Below are positions 8,136 to 16,788 of a DNA stretch of 64,000 bases, in pieces; position 1 is the stretch's first letter; each line of letters begins with the position of its first letter. The notes under the pieces are model-generated. The model made no database searches. It worked only from the letters and a program-made list of their open reading frames with translations, and was not told the origin of the DNA. The DNA is from Lachnospiraceae bacterium (GTDB lineage: Bacteria; Bacillota; Clostridia; Lachnospirales; Lachnospiraceae), in NCBI GenBank assembly GCA_022792335.1, contig JAAWAV010000055.1, positions 1 through 64,000 on the forward strand, read 5' to 3'. The translations under genes and the position numbers were made by a program.

Positions 8136-9779
8136 TTAACGCTTTACCCAGATCTCTCTGTAGGTCACGCCCTTGCTCGTCGCATGGCCATGATCCGAAT
8201 AATAAATATCAATCTGACGAGGGTTGCTATTGGCAAAACCACCAGTGTCTTCAGCCACATAAACATTATCTATACCGGCAATTCTGACCTGTGTCCCGTA
8301 AGGAATCAGTCCGGGCGCCACAGCAATGGTACGCCCCTCTGTCGGAGCTGCTCCAGAAGAAGTGGTTCCCGCCCACTGACCATTGCAGCAAGCGCCGCCA
8401 CAGTAAGCAGTAATCTTAAACTCTCCAAGAGACACCCATCCGGAACTGGCGGAAGCTTCCGCCGCTGCAGCCTTAGCCGCTGCCCGTTCTCTTTCTGCCC
8501 GCTCGGCCGCCGCCCGTTCCGCAGCAGCTCTCGCCGCCGCTTCTTCTTCGGCACGAATCTCTTCCATCGACTTGGCTTTTCCAAGTACAAAAGAGGTCGT
8601 CACATAATCGGCACAGACATATCCCTCCTGATCGCCGTCATAGATAATCTTTATCCACTTCAGCTCGACCTCCGGAAGGGCCGCCTCCCCTGTCGGCGGA
8701 GTCTGGGCTAACTGCATCTCTTCCGGCTGCTCAGAAACAGGAACCTCTCCAGTCTCTCCTGATTCGGAAGCAGCCTCCGGAACTACAAGAGCCTCCGAAC
8801 CCACAAGGGCTTCCAAAGCCATCGGCGTCTCTGCCTCTGACTCACCGGTCTGCTCCGGTTCTACAGAAGAGCCTTCTGTCTCTGCAGGGGTCTGCAAAGT
8901 TTCTTGAGCCTCGGGGGCTTCTGTCTCCGGTGTCTCGGCAGTCTCAGGAGTCTCTACTTCTTCCGGAACAGGTTCTTCCTCGGAAAGCTCCTCCGGAACC
9001 ACCTGATAAGTTTCATTCAAATCCACCATGCCAACCCAGGGTGAATCCAGGGATGCGCCGGCTCTGACGCGTACCCCTTCCTCTTTGACGGTCGCAACCT
9101 GCCGCAAAGATTCCTCCGCAAAACTCTGCGCTGCTTCGCCGGATACCACATACTCATTGTGCACCCAGCCCTCTACGCCGCCGGAAGAAATCTTCGTCCA
9201 GCCTTCTGCGATTTCGAGAACTTCGCCGGCGCTGCCTTCATACAGGCGCCCGACAATCTCGCTGTCCTCTGAAGGTTCCTGGCGGATATTCAGATAAGTA
9301 TCCACCACCGTGGTAACGACCTTGTTCTCCAGCTCGGGGGCAATCACCTCTGCCTGCACAGGTTCCGTCGCCGCCGGCTCTCCGGTCGGGGTCCCCTCCG
9401 CCTGCAGATTTTCCGTTTGTCCGTTTTGTACTACTGCCTCATAATCAGCAGCCCCGCTTTTCACAGAAGCTCCGGCAATTCTCGCTGCCATCGCCTGTGT
9501 GGATGCCTCCGGATCCTGAGAATCTTCCGGATTTTGCTGACTGTCGCTTTTTGTACTCTTTATCGTAGCTTTTACAATTTCTCTCGTATTTTCTTCCAGT
9601 GAGGTTTTCCTGATGTCTTGGACTTCCGTTTCCGACTCAGACGACTCTCCTCCGGATGCAGGCGCCACGGTCATGGCCTCCCCTGCAGAAGGACTGTCCG
9701 GTTTTCCACAGGAAATCAGAGTACAAAGCAATGCACCGATGACAAAGCACAAAACGATGCTTTTCTTTCTGGCAAACAT
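8136..9779 (-). CDS. YocH-like cell-wall lipoprotein with SH3 and 3D domains
   Basis: Secreted wall-active protein, probably a lytic transglycosylase-type hydrolase. The 547-residue product starts with a lipoprotein signal ending L-I-S-C (Cys24), then a Ser/Glu-rich linker, a bacterial SH3 domain (about 153-213), a second SH3 that appears split by about 105 residues of Glu/Pro/Thr-rich sequence (about 265-370), an Ala/Glu/Arg coiled coil (about 410-445) and a C-terminal 3D domain (about 452-547) with I-T-A-Y-C, I-P-Y-G-T, A-E-D-T-G-G and I-D-I-Y. The three-Asp signature is intact. The ATG at 9777-9779 follows AAGGAGG. Upstream lies a WalR-like direct repeat, matching the wall-hydrolase role. 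Confidence 0.9.
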   Translation of the reverse strand: MFARKKSIVLCFVIGALLCTLISCGKPDSPSAGEAMTVAPASGGESSESETEVQDIRKTSLEENTREIVKATIKSTKSDSQQNPEDSQDPEASTQAMAARIAGASVKSGAADYEAVVQNGQTENLQAEGTPTGEPAATEPVQAEVIAPELENKVVTTVVDTYLNIRQEPSEDSEIVGRLYEGSAGEVLEIAEGWTKISSGGVEGWVHNEYVVSGEAAQSFAEESLRQVATVKEEGVRVRAGASLDSPWVGMVDLNETYQVVPEELSEEEPVPEEVETPETAETPETEAPEAQETLQTPAETEGSSVEPEQTGESEAETPMALEALVGSEALVVPEAASESGETGEVPVSEQPEEMQLAQTPPTGEAALPEVELKWIKIIYDGDQEGYVCADYVTTSFVLGKAKSMEEIRAEEEAAARAAAERAAAERAERERAAAKAAAAEASASSGWVSLGEFKITAYCGGACCNGQWAGTTSSGAAPTEGRTIAVAPGLIPYGTQVRIAGIDNVYVAEDTGGFANSNPRQIDIYYSDHGHATSKGVTYREIWVKR

Positions 9780-9830
9780 TGTATACCTCCTTGTGTCCTG
9801 TTGTAACAATTTTGACTCACATTTATTAAA

Positions 9831-9869
9831 ATATTAAACCTGTGTTCCAATTGTTACAACTTTGTTACA
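9831..9869 (-). promoter_or_regulatory. WalR-like direct repeat and candidate promoter of the 3D-domain gene
   Basis: On the minus strand TGTAAC-AAAGT-TGTAAC (9853-9869) fits the WalR/YycF box TGTWAH-N5-TGTWAH exactly and points toward the gene. The second half overlaps a possible -35 TTGTAA (9854-9859), with TAATAT (9831-9836) 17 bases further as a possible -10; alternative -10 positions exist in this AT-rich stretch. An inverted TTGTAACAATT at 9801-9811 adds a further half-site next to the ribosome-binding site. The rest of 9870-10040 is pyrimidine-rich sequence with no gene. Confidence 0.6.
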
Positions 9870-10044
9870 CCGTCATCATAACATCAACTTTTCATTTTGT
9901 CAACCATTTCCCACTTTGCTCTTTTTTTTCGTCCTTTTTCGACCCCTCCTCACCACTTCTCTTTCTTTTTAATTTCCTCTTCTTTTGCCCTTGCATGGAT
10001 GTGTTATCCGGAAAGTCCCTCCCCTCAAACCACTATATACAGAA

Positions 10045-10094
10045 AAGGAAAACCCATCAAAATACAATATATTGTACTTTGATGGGTTTTCCTT
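10045..10094 (-). terminator. Terminator-like 50-bp near-perfect palindrome
   Basis: A 17-bp perfect stem (arms 10045-10061 and 10078-10094) whose 16-base loop is itself nearly self-complementary (TACAATA/TATTGTA), so the whole 50 bp is a palindrome with a single mismatch. It ends 27 bases after the methyltransferase stop; the minus strand continues CCTTTTCTG, a weak T-tract. Confidence 0.7.
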
Positions 10095-10121
10095 GCCGCA
10101 TTCCTTCTATCCTCTTTTCTC

Positions 10122-10901
10122 TTATTTATGTCGTCTCTGGCGGGCAGCCTCATACATCAGGACCGATGCCGCCACCGCCGCATTCAGAGATTCGACACTT
10201 CCTGCCATGGGAATTTTTATAAAAAAATCCGCAAAAGAGGAAAATTTTTCCGAAAGCCCCGCCGCTTCGTTTCCGATTAAAAATGCAGACGGGGTGCTAT
10301 AATCTGCTTCCTCATAGTTCTTTTCTCCGCCAAGATGGGCCGCATAGGAAGTGACTCCCGCCTCTTTACACACTTTCAAAGTCTCCTCCAGATTATCGCA
10401 GACAGCAAAGGGCACCCGGTAAATAGAACCCATGGTAGAGCGGACCACTTTTGGATTATAAGCATCCACCGTTTCCCGGCTCATCAGGATTCCGGTCACT
10501 CCCGCGCCTTCTCCCGCCCGGAAAATCGTTCCCAGGTTTCCAGGATCCTGCAAGTTTTCCAAAAAAAGTAGCAGCGCTCCTTCTTTTCCCTGAAAATCCT
10601 CTTTTTTCCAGTCCATGGCCTTTACCACTGCCAGAACCCCCTGAGGTGTCTGCGTATCTGTCATGGCTTTAAAGGCCTGGTCTGATACTTCTGTAAAAGG
10701 AATCCCCTCTAGCCTTTCTGCTCCGTTCTGACTCAGGAAAGAGTCTGAAGCATAGACGCCAAGCAGTCTTTCCGCCGGGGCTTCCAGAACCATTTTTAAC
10801 CCCTCCACAACAAAAGCCCTCTGCTCTTTCCGGCATTTGGGTTTTTTCTGAAGAGCAGTAACCTGCTTTACCTGGCTGCTTTTTACACTGTCAATCCTCA
10901 T
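10122..10901 (-). CDS. TrmH/SpoU-family RNA 2'-O-methyltransferase
   Basis: SAM-dependent ribose methyltransferase of rRNA or tRNA (SPOUT, knotted fold). The 259-residue protein has an N-terminal substrate-binding domain (about 1-85) and the catalytic domain with motif 1 N-L-Q-D-P-G-N-L-G-T-I-F-R (Arg catalytic), motif 2 I-G-N-E-A-A-G-L-S and motif 3 I-P-M-A-G-S-V-E-S-L-N-A-A-V-A-A. The ATG at 10899-10901 is chosen because AGGAG lies six bases upstream; an earlier ATG at 10934 has no good site. The exact target base is not evident. It follows ktrA by 52 bases. Confidence 0.92.
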   Translation of the reverse strand: MRIDSVKSSQVKQVTALQKKPKCRKEQRAFVVEGLKMVLEAPAERLLGVYASDSFLSQNGAERLEGIPFTEVSDQAFKAMTDTQTPQGVLAVVKAMDWKKEDFQGKEGALLLFLENLQDPGNLGTIFRAGEGAGVTGILMSRETVDAYNPKVVRSTMGSIYRVPFAVCDNLEETLKVCKEAGVTSYAAHLGGEKNYEEADYSTPSAFLIGNEAAGLSEKFSSFADFFIKIPMAGSVESLNAAVAASVLMYEAARQRRHK

Positions 10902-10953
10902 AAAGACTCCTGTCCGGATCCTGTCAAATTCCATTTCTCTCTATCAAAGCTCT

Positions 10954-11604
10954 CTATAAAAGCTCCCGCTCCAGGTCCTTGTTATTCCCGATAATGATAA
11001 ACGTCTCATGGCCTTCAATGACGCGATCCGGATCCACAATCAGAACAATATCCTCCAGATCTCCCTTTCTGGCGATGATGTTGATTCCCCGTTTCCTGAG
11101 GTTCAACTCCCGGATACTTTTTCCAACCCATTTGGACGGGACCTCAATTTCCACCATGCTGAATTTTTTGGAAAGTTCAATGGTATCCAGAAAATTTCCG
11201 GAAGCCAGATTCCGACCCAGACGGATTCCTGTGGCCTTCTCCGGAAAAATCACCTGATCAGCCCCCACTTTTTTCAATACTGCCGCGTGCATGTCGCTGT
11301 TGGCTTTGGCCAGCACATAAGGCACGCCGCATTCTTTGGCACAGATGGTAGCCATAATGCTGGATTCCAGGTTTTCTCCAATTCCCACAATCACACCGTC
11401 CATATTGTGCACGCCAAAGGATCGCACCACCGCCTGATCCGCCACGTTGGCGCAGACCGCATGAGTCACATATTCGGAAATATTCTGGACCCGCTCTTCT
11501 CTGCTATCCACAGCCAGTACCTGGCACCCGCTTTCCTCCAGAGTAACCGCAATACTGCTTCCAAATTCTCCCAGTCCAAAGACTGCAAACTCCTTTTTCG
11601 CCAT
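10954..11604 (-). CDS. ktrA: Potassium uptake regulator KtrA (TrkA family)
   Basis: Cytoplasmic RCK ring that gates KtrB. The 216-residue length is standard: TrkA_N Rossmann domain (about 4-125) with G-L-G-E-F-G (10-15) for ATP/ADP and D at the end of the second strand (A-V-D-S-R), and TrkA_C domain (about 135-216), the site where cyclic-di-AMP binds in related proteins. AAAGGAGG precedes the ATG. It follows ktrB across a 102-base AT-rich gap in which I see no terminator. Confidence 0.95.
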   Translation of the reverse strand: MAKKEFAVFGLGEFGSSIAVTLEESGCQVLAVDSREERVQNISEYVTHAVCANVADQAVVRSFGVHNMDGVIVGIGENLESSIMATICAKECGVPYVLAKANSDMHAAVLKKVGADQVIFPEKATGIRLGRNLASGNFLDTIELSKKFSMVEIEVPSKWVGKSIRELNLRKRGINIIARKGDLEDIVLIVDPDRVIEGHETFIIIGNNKDLERELL

Positions 11605-11706
11605 TTTCTGTCCTCCTTTCCCGACAAACTCCCTTAAAAACTTCTATTTATCTTCATTTTATTGAGAATTAAAACTTTTTTGTTTCTTATCTTCTCGTTT
11701 TATTTC

Positions 11707-13089
11707 CTATCCAATCAATATCCGTTCTTCCGGAAGAGAAATGCTCTGTTCCTTCCCTCTTCGCTTCATGGCCAGCGCCAGAGCCAGAGTCACAGGCCCA
11801 ATCCGCCCCATATACATCACTGCAATCAGAATCAGCTTCCCGGCCACGCTCAAACCGGAGGTAATCCCTCTGGTCAGTCCTACGGTGCCCATCGCCGATA
11901 TCACTTCATAAACCGTATCCTTAAACTCCAGCCCGTCAGTGGCAAAAAGAAGAATCGACGCTCCAATCACTACCATAAGAGCCAGCCCTACCACAGTCAA
12001 AGCCGTCCGTCCTGAGTCCGCCGAAATCCGGCGGTTCATAAATTCCGTTTCCCGTTTGCCACGGACCGTCGACAGAATAATCAGAAGCAGTATTCCCACC
12101 GTAGTTGTCTTGATTCCTCCTGCCGTTCCTGCCGGAGAACCCCCGATCAGCATCAGAATCATCGTTAAAAGCGTGGAACCGTCTGTCAGGTTTGCCTGGG
12201 GAACCGTCTCAAACCCGGCAGTCCTGGTGGTCACCGATTGGAACAGAGACGCCATTATCTTATTTCCCGTTCCCATATTCCCAATCGTCCCGGGATTCTG
12301 ATACTCAAAAAGGAAGAAAAAAATTGCGCCGCCAAATATGAGAACCATTGTCATAATAAGTACCAGCTTCGTATGGAGGCTTAAGCCGGCGACAAATCCC
12401 CGCTTATGCTCTTTCCGCTTTTTCCAGGAGTCCATCATGTTCCACCAGACAATGAACCCCAGACCGCTGAGAATAATCAAAACCATTGTCGTGACATTGA
12501 CAATGGGATTTCCTGCATAGCTTCGCAGGCTGGTTTCTCCCAGGATATCCATACCGGCATTGCAGAACGCGGAAACTGAGTTAAATATGGACTTCCAAAG
12601 TCCGGGGAAAAATCCAAACTCCGGAATAAACACGAGGGCATAGGCCAGCGCCCCAAGACCCTCCAGCAAGAACGTCCCTTTGACGATTCGCATCACCAGT
12701 TTCACCAGGCCGGAAAGGGTATCCATATTATAGGTTTCCTGAATCAGCATCCTGTCTTTCAGAGTGATTTTTCTTCCGACCAGGATTAACACACACATCG
12801 CGGCCGTAATCACTCCCAGACCGCCAAGCTGTGCCAGAATCAGAATCACGATCTGGCCGAACAGGCTCCAGTGAGTCGCCGTCGTCACCGTCACCAGCCC
12901 GGTCACGCAAATACTTGTGGTCGCCGTAAACAGCGCGTCAATTGGATTCGTCCAGGTTCCCTCTGCTGAGGAAACCGGAAGAGCCAGAAAGAAGGCGCCC
13001 ACTAGAATGGCCGCCGCAAAACCCAGGGCGATAATCCTGGTGGTCGTAAGTCCCCGCTTTGTTTTGGGAAAAGTCTGTTTTTCTTTCAT
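11707..13089 (-). CDS. ktrB: Potassium (Na+-dependent) channel subunit KtrB (TrkH family)
   Basis: Membrane potassium translocator; forms a dimer on the KtrA octameric ring. The 460-residue protein has the four M1-P-M2 repeats of the TrkH/KtrB superfamily, with filter-like segments T-S-I-C-V-T-G-L, N-A-G-M-D and T-R-T-A-G-F, and a gating-loop glycine-rich helix (A-T/G-G-S-P-A-G-T-A-G-G-I-K-T-T). Start ATG is 14 bases after apt, with only a modest GGCGG ribosome-binding site. Its place after recJ-apt is unusual, since relA often follows apt in Firmicutes. Confidence 0.95.
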   Translation of the reverse strand: MKEKQTFPKTKRGLTTTRIIALGFAAAILVGAFFLALPVSSAEGTWTNPIDALFTATTSICVTGLVTVTTATHWSLFGQIVILILAQLGGLGVITAAMCVLILVGRKITLKDRMLIQETYNMDTLSGLVKLVMRIVKGTFLLEGLGALAYALVFIPEFGFFPGLWKSIFNSVSAFCNAGMDILGETSLRSYAGNPIVNVTTMVLIILSGLGFIVWWNMMDSWKKRKEHKRGFVAGLSLHTKLVLIMTMVLIFGGAIFFFLFEYQNPGTIGNMGTGNKIMASLFQSVTTRTAGFETVPQANLTDGSTLLTMILMLIGGSPAGTAGGIKTTTVGILLLIILSTVRGKRETEFMNRRISADSGRTALTVVGLALMVVIGASILLFATDGLEFKDTVYEVISAMGTVGLTRGITSGLSVAGKLILIAVMYMGRIGPVTLALALAMKRRGKEQSISLPEERILIG

Positions 13090-13103
13090 CCTCTTACCGC
13101 CGT

Positions 13104-13628
13104 TTATTTCCCTTCATAACAGATGACGCTGGAAACCTCATAGCCGGCAAGCTTCTCTCTGCCTCTTAGTCCGGCAAGCTCCATGACAAAACTGATTTTT
13201 ACCACTTCTCCTCCAAGGCTTTCCACTAACTTGATAATCGCCTCGATTGTTCCTCCCGTCGCGATCAGATCATCAATGATCACAACCTTCTGTCCAGGCT
13301 TAATGGAATCCTTATGCATTTCAATCACTGCGCTTCCGTACTCCAGGTCATATTCCATCTCCACAGTCTCACAAGGCAGCTTTCCCTTTTTCCGCACCGG
13401 AACAAACGATTTATGAAGGTTATAGGCAATGGGAACGCCAAAAATAAAACCTCTGGACTCCGGTCCCACCACCACGTCAAAATCAATTCCGTCCAAAGTT
13501 TCCTGCAAAAGATCGATAGCCAAATGAAGGCCGTCCGCGTCCTGCAGAATCGAAGTGACATCCCGAAAAATAATTCCTTCCTCCGGAAAGTCCGGAATGC
13601 TTCTCACATACTCTTCTATCTTTTTCAT
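13104..13628 (-). CDS. apt: Adenine phosphoribosyltransferase
   Basis: Converts adenine and PRPP to AMP (purine salvage). The 174 residues include the P-D-F-P-E-x-G-I-x-F-R-D start, the hood P-E-S-R-G-F-I-F-G and the PRPP loop V-V-I-I-D-D-L-I-A-T-G-G-T. The ATG follows the recJ stop with no gap (TAAATG) and GGAGGG inside the recJ end. recJ-apt is a common Firmicutes pairing. Confidence 0.96.
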   Translation of the reverse strand: MKKIEEYVRSIPDFPEEGIIFRDVTSILQDADGLHLAIDLLQETLDGIDFDVVVGPESRGFIFGVPIAYNLHKSFVPVRKKGKLPCETVEMEYDLEYGSAVIEMHKDSIKPGQKVVIIDDLIATGGTIEAIIKLVESLGGEVVKISFVMELAGLRGREKLAGYEVSSVICYEGK

Positions 13629-15458
13629 TTACTTGCCCTCCGTTTCTGCGGTTTTTTCCGCTTCTCTTCCTATTATAGTATTCCCTGATTCCATTGGCAA
13701 CTGAAAAACGGATTTTCTACCTGTAATCGGCTTCCTCTCCTGCCTGCTGCTTTGAATTACCATCTGTAACGTCCGCCTGCCCATATATTCATTGATATTC
13801 GGATAATAAGCCACTGAAATCCAGTCTCCCACTTCAACTGCCTGCTCCATATTCGCCGCATCCTGAAACTGAATTGCTTCTATATTAAGTCCTGTCTCAT
13901 CAGACAAAAGGAATTTCAGCACATTTTTATTTTTCCCCACCAGGTTTTTCTGCCTGACCATCAACCCTTTCTGGGCAAACAGCGGTTTTTCATTCCCATT
14001 TCCAAAGGGCTCCAGCAACCGAAACTCCGAAACCAGTTTCTCCGTCACATAGGAAAAAGGCATCGGTACGTCAATCCAGAGGCGCTTGACAAAATCCGCC
14101 TCCGTCAGCCCGCTGTCTCTGTTTAACGCCGCTCGAAAGGCTTCCAGATTTTCTTCCGGAAGAGAGAGCCCCGCCGCCATGGGATGTCCGCCAAATACGG
14201 TCAGATACTCCTGGCACCGTACCAGATGTTCATACATAGAATAAGAAGGAATACTCCTGCCAGAGCCTTTCAGTCCGGAGGCCGCTTTTGTAATCACGAA
14301 CACCGGATGCTGGTATTTCTCCCGAATCCTTCCAGCCACGATTCCCGCCAGGCTTTCATGGCATTCCGGCAGATAAACCACATACACGTCATCCTCTTTG
14401 ATCCCTGTTTCTTCTATATTATGTATGGCCGCCTCTACGCTTTTTGCCGTCATATCCTTTCGCCTGTCGTTTAACGCCTTAAGCTCCCAGGCCAGGGCCG
14501 GCGTCTCTGTTTTCCGTTCTGATAAAAGCAGAGCCAAAGACTTTTTCGCCGTATCCAGCCGCCCTCCTGCATTCAGACAGGGGCCCAGTACAAATCCCAG
14601 ATGATAGCAGCCAAGCGCCGACGCATTCAGGCCATTTGCCTCAATCAGCGCCTTTAACCCCTGAATCTTGGAATCTGCCATTCGCTCCAGCCCCTCCTTT
14701 ACCAGGATCCGGTTTTCCCCCTGCAGCAACATCACGTCGCCCACCGTCGCCAGTGCGGCGACTTCTACAAAGGGAGAAAGCTCAGACTTCGGAATCTCCC
14801 AGGTTTCATAAAGGGCCCAGGCCAGCTTGTAAGCGATAGCCGCCCCGCAAAGAAGCTTAAACGGGTAAGTGCAAGACGCCTGGCGGGGATTCACCACCAC
14901 ATCGGCCGGCGGAAGAATTTCTCTTTTCTCTCCCGTCTCTGTCTCTTCAAAAGGCACTTCATGGTGATCCGTGACCAGTACTGTCATGCCAAGCTCCTTG
15001 GCGTGGGCAATCTGACTCCCTGCAGCAATCCCATTATCACAGGTCAATAGCGTGTCAACCCCGTCCGCCGCCGCCAGATCAATTATTTTTACATTGATTC
15101 CATAACCGTCTTGAATCCTGTCAGGGATGTCATAATCCACGTTGCCCCCCAGCCGTTTGATGGCCTTTACCAGAATATAGGTGGCGCAGATCCCATCCAC
15201 ATCATAATCGCCGATCACCCGGATAGCCTTTCCGGCCCGGATCTTTTTTCCCAGAATTTCCACCGCTTCTTCCATATTTTTCATCAGAAACGGGGAATGA
15301 CAGTCCTTTAAACTTCCGTAGAGATATTGTTGAATCTCTTCCTCCTCCGTCAGCTCTCTGTTCCGGATAATGCGGGCTGTGACCGGATCGATGCCAAGGC
15401 GTTTTGAAAGCCCTTCAAAATCTGCTTTTTTTCCATATATACGCCACTCTTCCTGCAT
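13629..15458 (-). CDS. recJ: Single-stranded-DNA-specific exonuclease RecJ
   Basis: 5'-3' ssDNA exonuclease of recombination and repair. The 609-residue protein carries the DHH-family metal motifs D-Y-D-V-D-G (about 83-88), the D-N-G motif, D-H-H-E (about 164-167), the DHHA1 motif region with G-G-H-P-M-A-A-G near 420, and a C-terminal OB domain ending in a Lys/Arg-rich tail. The start has AGAGG five bases upstream. It is shorter than RecJ proteins that carry extra C-terminal domains, but contains the complete core. Confidence 0.95.
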   Translation of the reverse strand: MQEEWRIYGKKADFEGLSKRLGIDPVTARIIRNRELTEEEEIQQYLYGSLKDCHSPFLMKNMEEAVEILGKKIRAGKAIRVIGDYDVDGICATYILVKAIKRLGGNVDYDIPDRIQDGYGINVKIIDLAAADGVDTLLTCDNGIAAGSQIAHAKELGMTVLVTDHHEVPFEETETGEKREILPPADVVVNPRQASCTYPFKLLCGAAIAYKLAWALYETWEIPKSELSPFVEVAALATVGDVMLLQGENRILVKEGLERMADSKIQGLKALIEANGLNASALGCYHLGFVLGPCLNAGGRLDTAKKSLALLLSERKTETPALAWELKALNDRRKDMTAKSVEAAIHNIEETGIKEDDVYVVYLPECHESLAGIVAGRIREKYQHPVFVITKAASGLKGSGRSIPSYSMYEHLVRCQEYLTVFGGHPMAAGLSLPEENLEAFRAALNRDSGLTEADFVKRLWIDVPMPFSYVTEKLVSEFRLLEPFGNGNEKPLFAQKGLMVRQKNLVGKNKNVLKFLLSDETGLNIEAIQFQDAANMEQAVEVGDWISVAYYPNINEYMGRRTLQMVIQSSRQERKPITGRKSVFQLPMESGNTIIGREAEKTAETEGK

Positions 15459-15481
15459 CTCGCCTCTTCCAACCTCCCCTG

Positions 15482-16717
15482 TTACGACAGCTTATGTATA
15501 AAGATTCCACTCCGGAGCTTTGGCTCAAACCAGGTTGACTTGGGCGGCATCAGCCTGGATGTATCAGCCACCTGAAAAAGTTCTCCAATCGAAGTGGGAT
15601 ACATGGAAAAAGCTACTTTCATATCTCTGTGGCAACGGCTGGAAAGCTCCGAAAGCCCCCGGATCCCACCGATAAAATCAATTCGTTCATCCGTCCTCGG
15701 ATCCCCGATCCCAAGAACAGGACCAAGAAGAACATCCTGCAAGACGGACACATCCAAGTCTGCCACCGGATCACCACTGGGGGAGCGTTTCGCTGTGAGC
15801 AGGTACCAGCAATCAGAAAGGAACATCCCAAATTCTCCTTTCCTTCCAGGTCTTACCGGCTCGCTTCCCACCTTCTGAACTTCAAAGTCTGTCGAGATTC
15901 GTTCCAGAAAAGCTTCTTCTGTCAGGCCATTCAGATCTTTCACCACCCGGTTATAATCCATAATCATCAGTTCTTCATCTGGAAACAGCACCGACAGAAA
16001 ATAATTATACGGCTCGTCTCCCTTATAATCCGGATGCTCTTCCCTGCGTTTAAAGCCCACCCGGACTGCCGACGCCGCCCGGTGATGACCGTCTGCAATA
16101 TAGATATCCGGCACCCTGGTGAACGCCTCTTCCAGCGCTCTTACCTGCTCTGCCCCGTCAATTTTCCAAACTGCATGGCGGACTCCGTCCGGCGCCACAA
16201 AGTCATAAAGGCGGGGTTCCTTTTTTACTTCTGTCACCAGAGCGTTGATATCGGCCCTGGCCCGATAGGCCAGAAAGATAGGCCCTGTCTGGGCGTCGCA
16301 AACATCCACATGACAGACTCTGTCCTCCTCTTTTTCCGCCCTGGTATTCTCATGCTTTTTGATCACACCCCCGGCATAGTCGTCAATAGAGGAACAGGCC
16401 ACAATCCCCGTCTGGACACGGCCATCCATGGTCAGCTCATAGACATAGTAGCAGGGAGCCTTCTCCTGCACGAAGATCCCATCCTCTCTCATCTCATCCA
16501 GAAGTTTTCTGGCCCGTTCATAGACGCAGGGCGCGTAGGTATCCACCTCATCGGGAAATCCTGTTTCTGCCCGATCTATCTTAAGAAAGGAAAGCGGTTC
16601 CCGTTCTACCTCCGCTTTCGCCTCTGCCCGGCTGTAAACATCATAGGGAAGGGCTGCTACTCTGGAAACTACAGACGTCTCCGGCCTGATACACAAAAAT
16701 GGCTTTACTGTCGCCAT
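15482..16717 (-). CDS. DUF1015 family protein (serine-operon associated)
   Basis: A 411-residue soluble protein with the DUF1015 features: an N-terminal A-L-P-Y-D-V segment, Y-Y-V-Y-E-L, I-K-K-H-E-N-T-R, and the highly conserved I-A-D-G-H-H-R-A-A near position 210. The ATG at 16715-16717 follows AAGGAGA; the longer upstream frame is not used. Biochemical function is not established to my knowledge, although the His-rich motif suggests metal or phosphate binding. It follows serC-serA; this serC-serA-DUF1015 order recurs in clostridia, suggesting a role tied to 3-phosphoserine or phosphohydroxypyruvate metabolism. Confidence 0.88.
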   Translation of the reverse strand: MATVKPFLCIRPETSVVSRVAALPYDVYSRAEAKAEVEREPLSFLKIDRAETGFPDEVDTYAPCVYERARKLLDEMREDGIFVQEKAPCYYVYELTMDGRVQTGIVACSSIDDYAGGVIKKHENTRAEKEEDRVCHVDVCDAQTGPIFLAYRARADINALVTEVKKEPRLYDFVAPDGVRHAVWKIDGAEQVRALEEAFTRVPDIYIADGHHRAASAVRVGFKRREEHPDYKGDEPYNYFLSVLFPDEELMIMDYNRVVKDLNGLTEEAFLERISTDFEVQKVGSEPVRPGRKGEFGMFLSDCWYLLTAKRSPSGDPVADLDVSVLQDVLLGPVLGIGDPRTDERIDFIGGIRGLSELSSRCHRDMKVAFSMYPTSIGELFQVADTSRLMPPKSTWFEPKLRSGIFIHKLS

Positions 16718-16788
16718 GATTTTCTCCTTATCTTGAAAGCTCTGCGGCCTCATCCACAGCCGCAGAGCTTTTCAGCTATACTTTGTAA

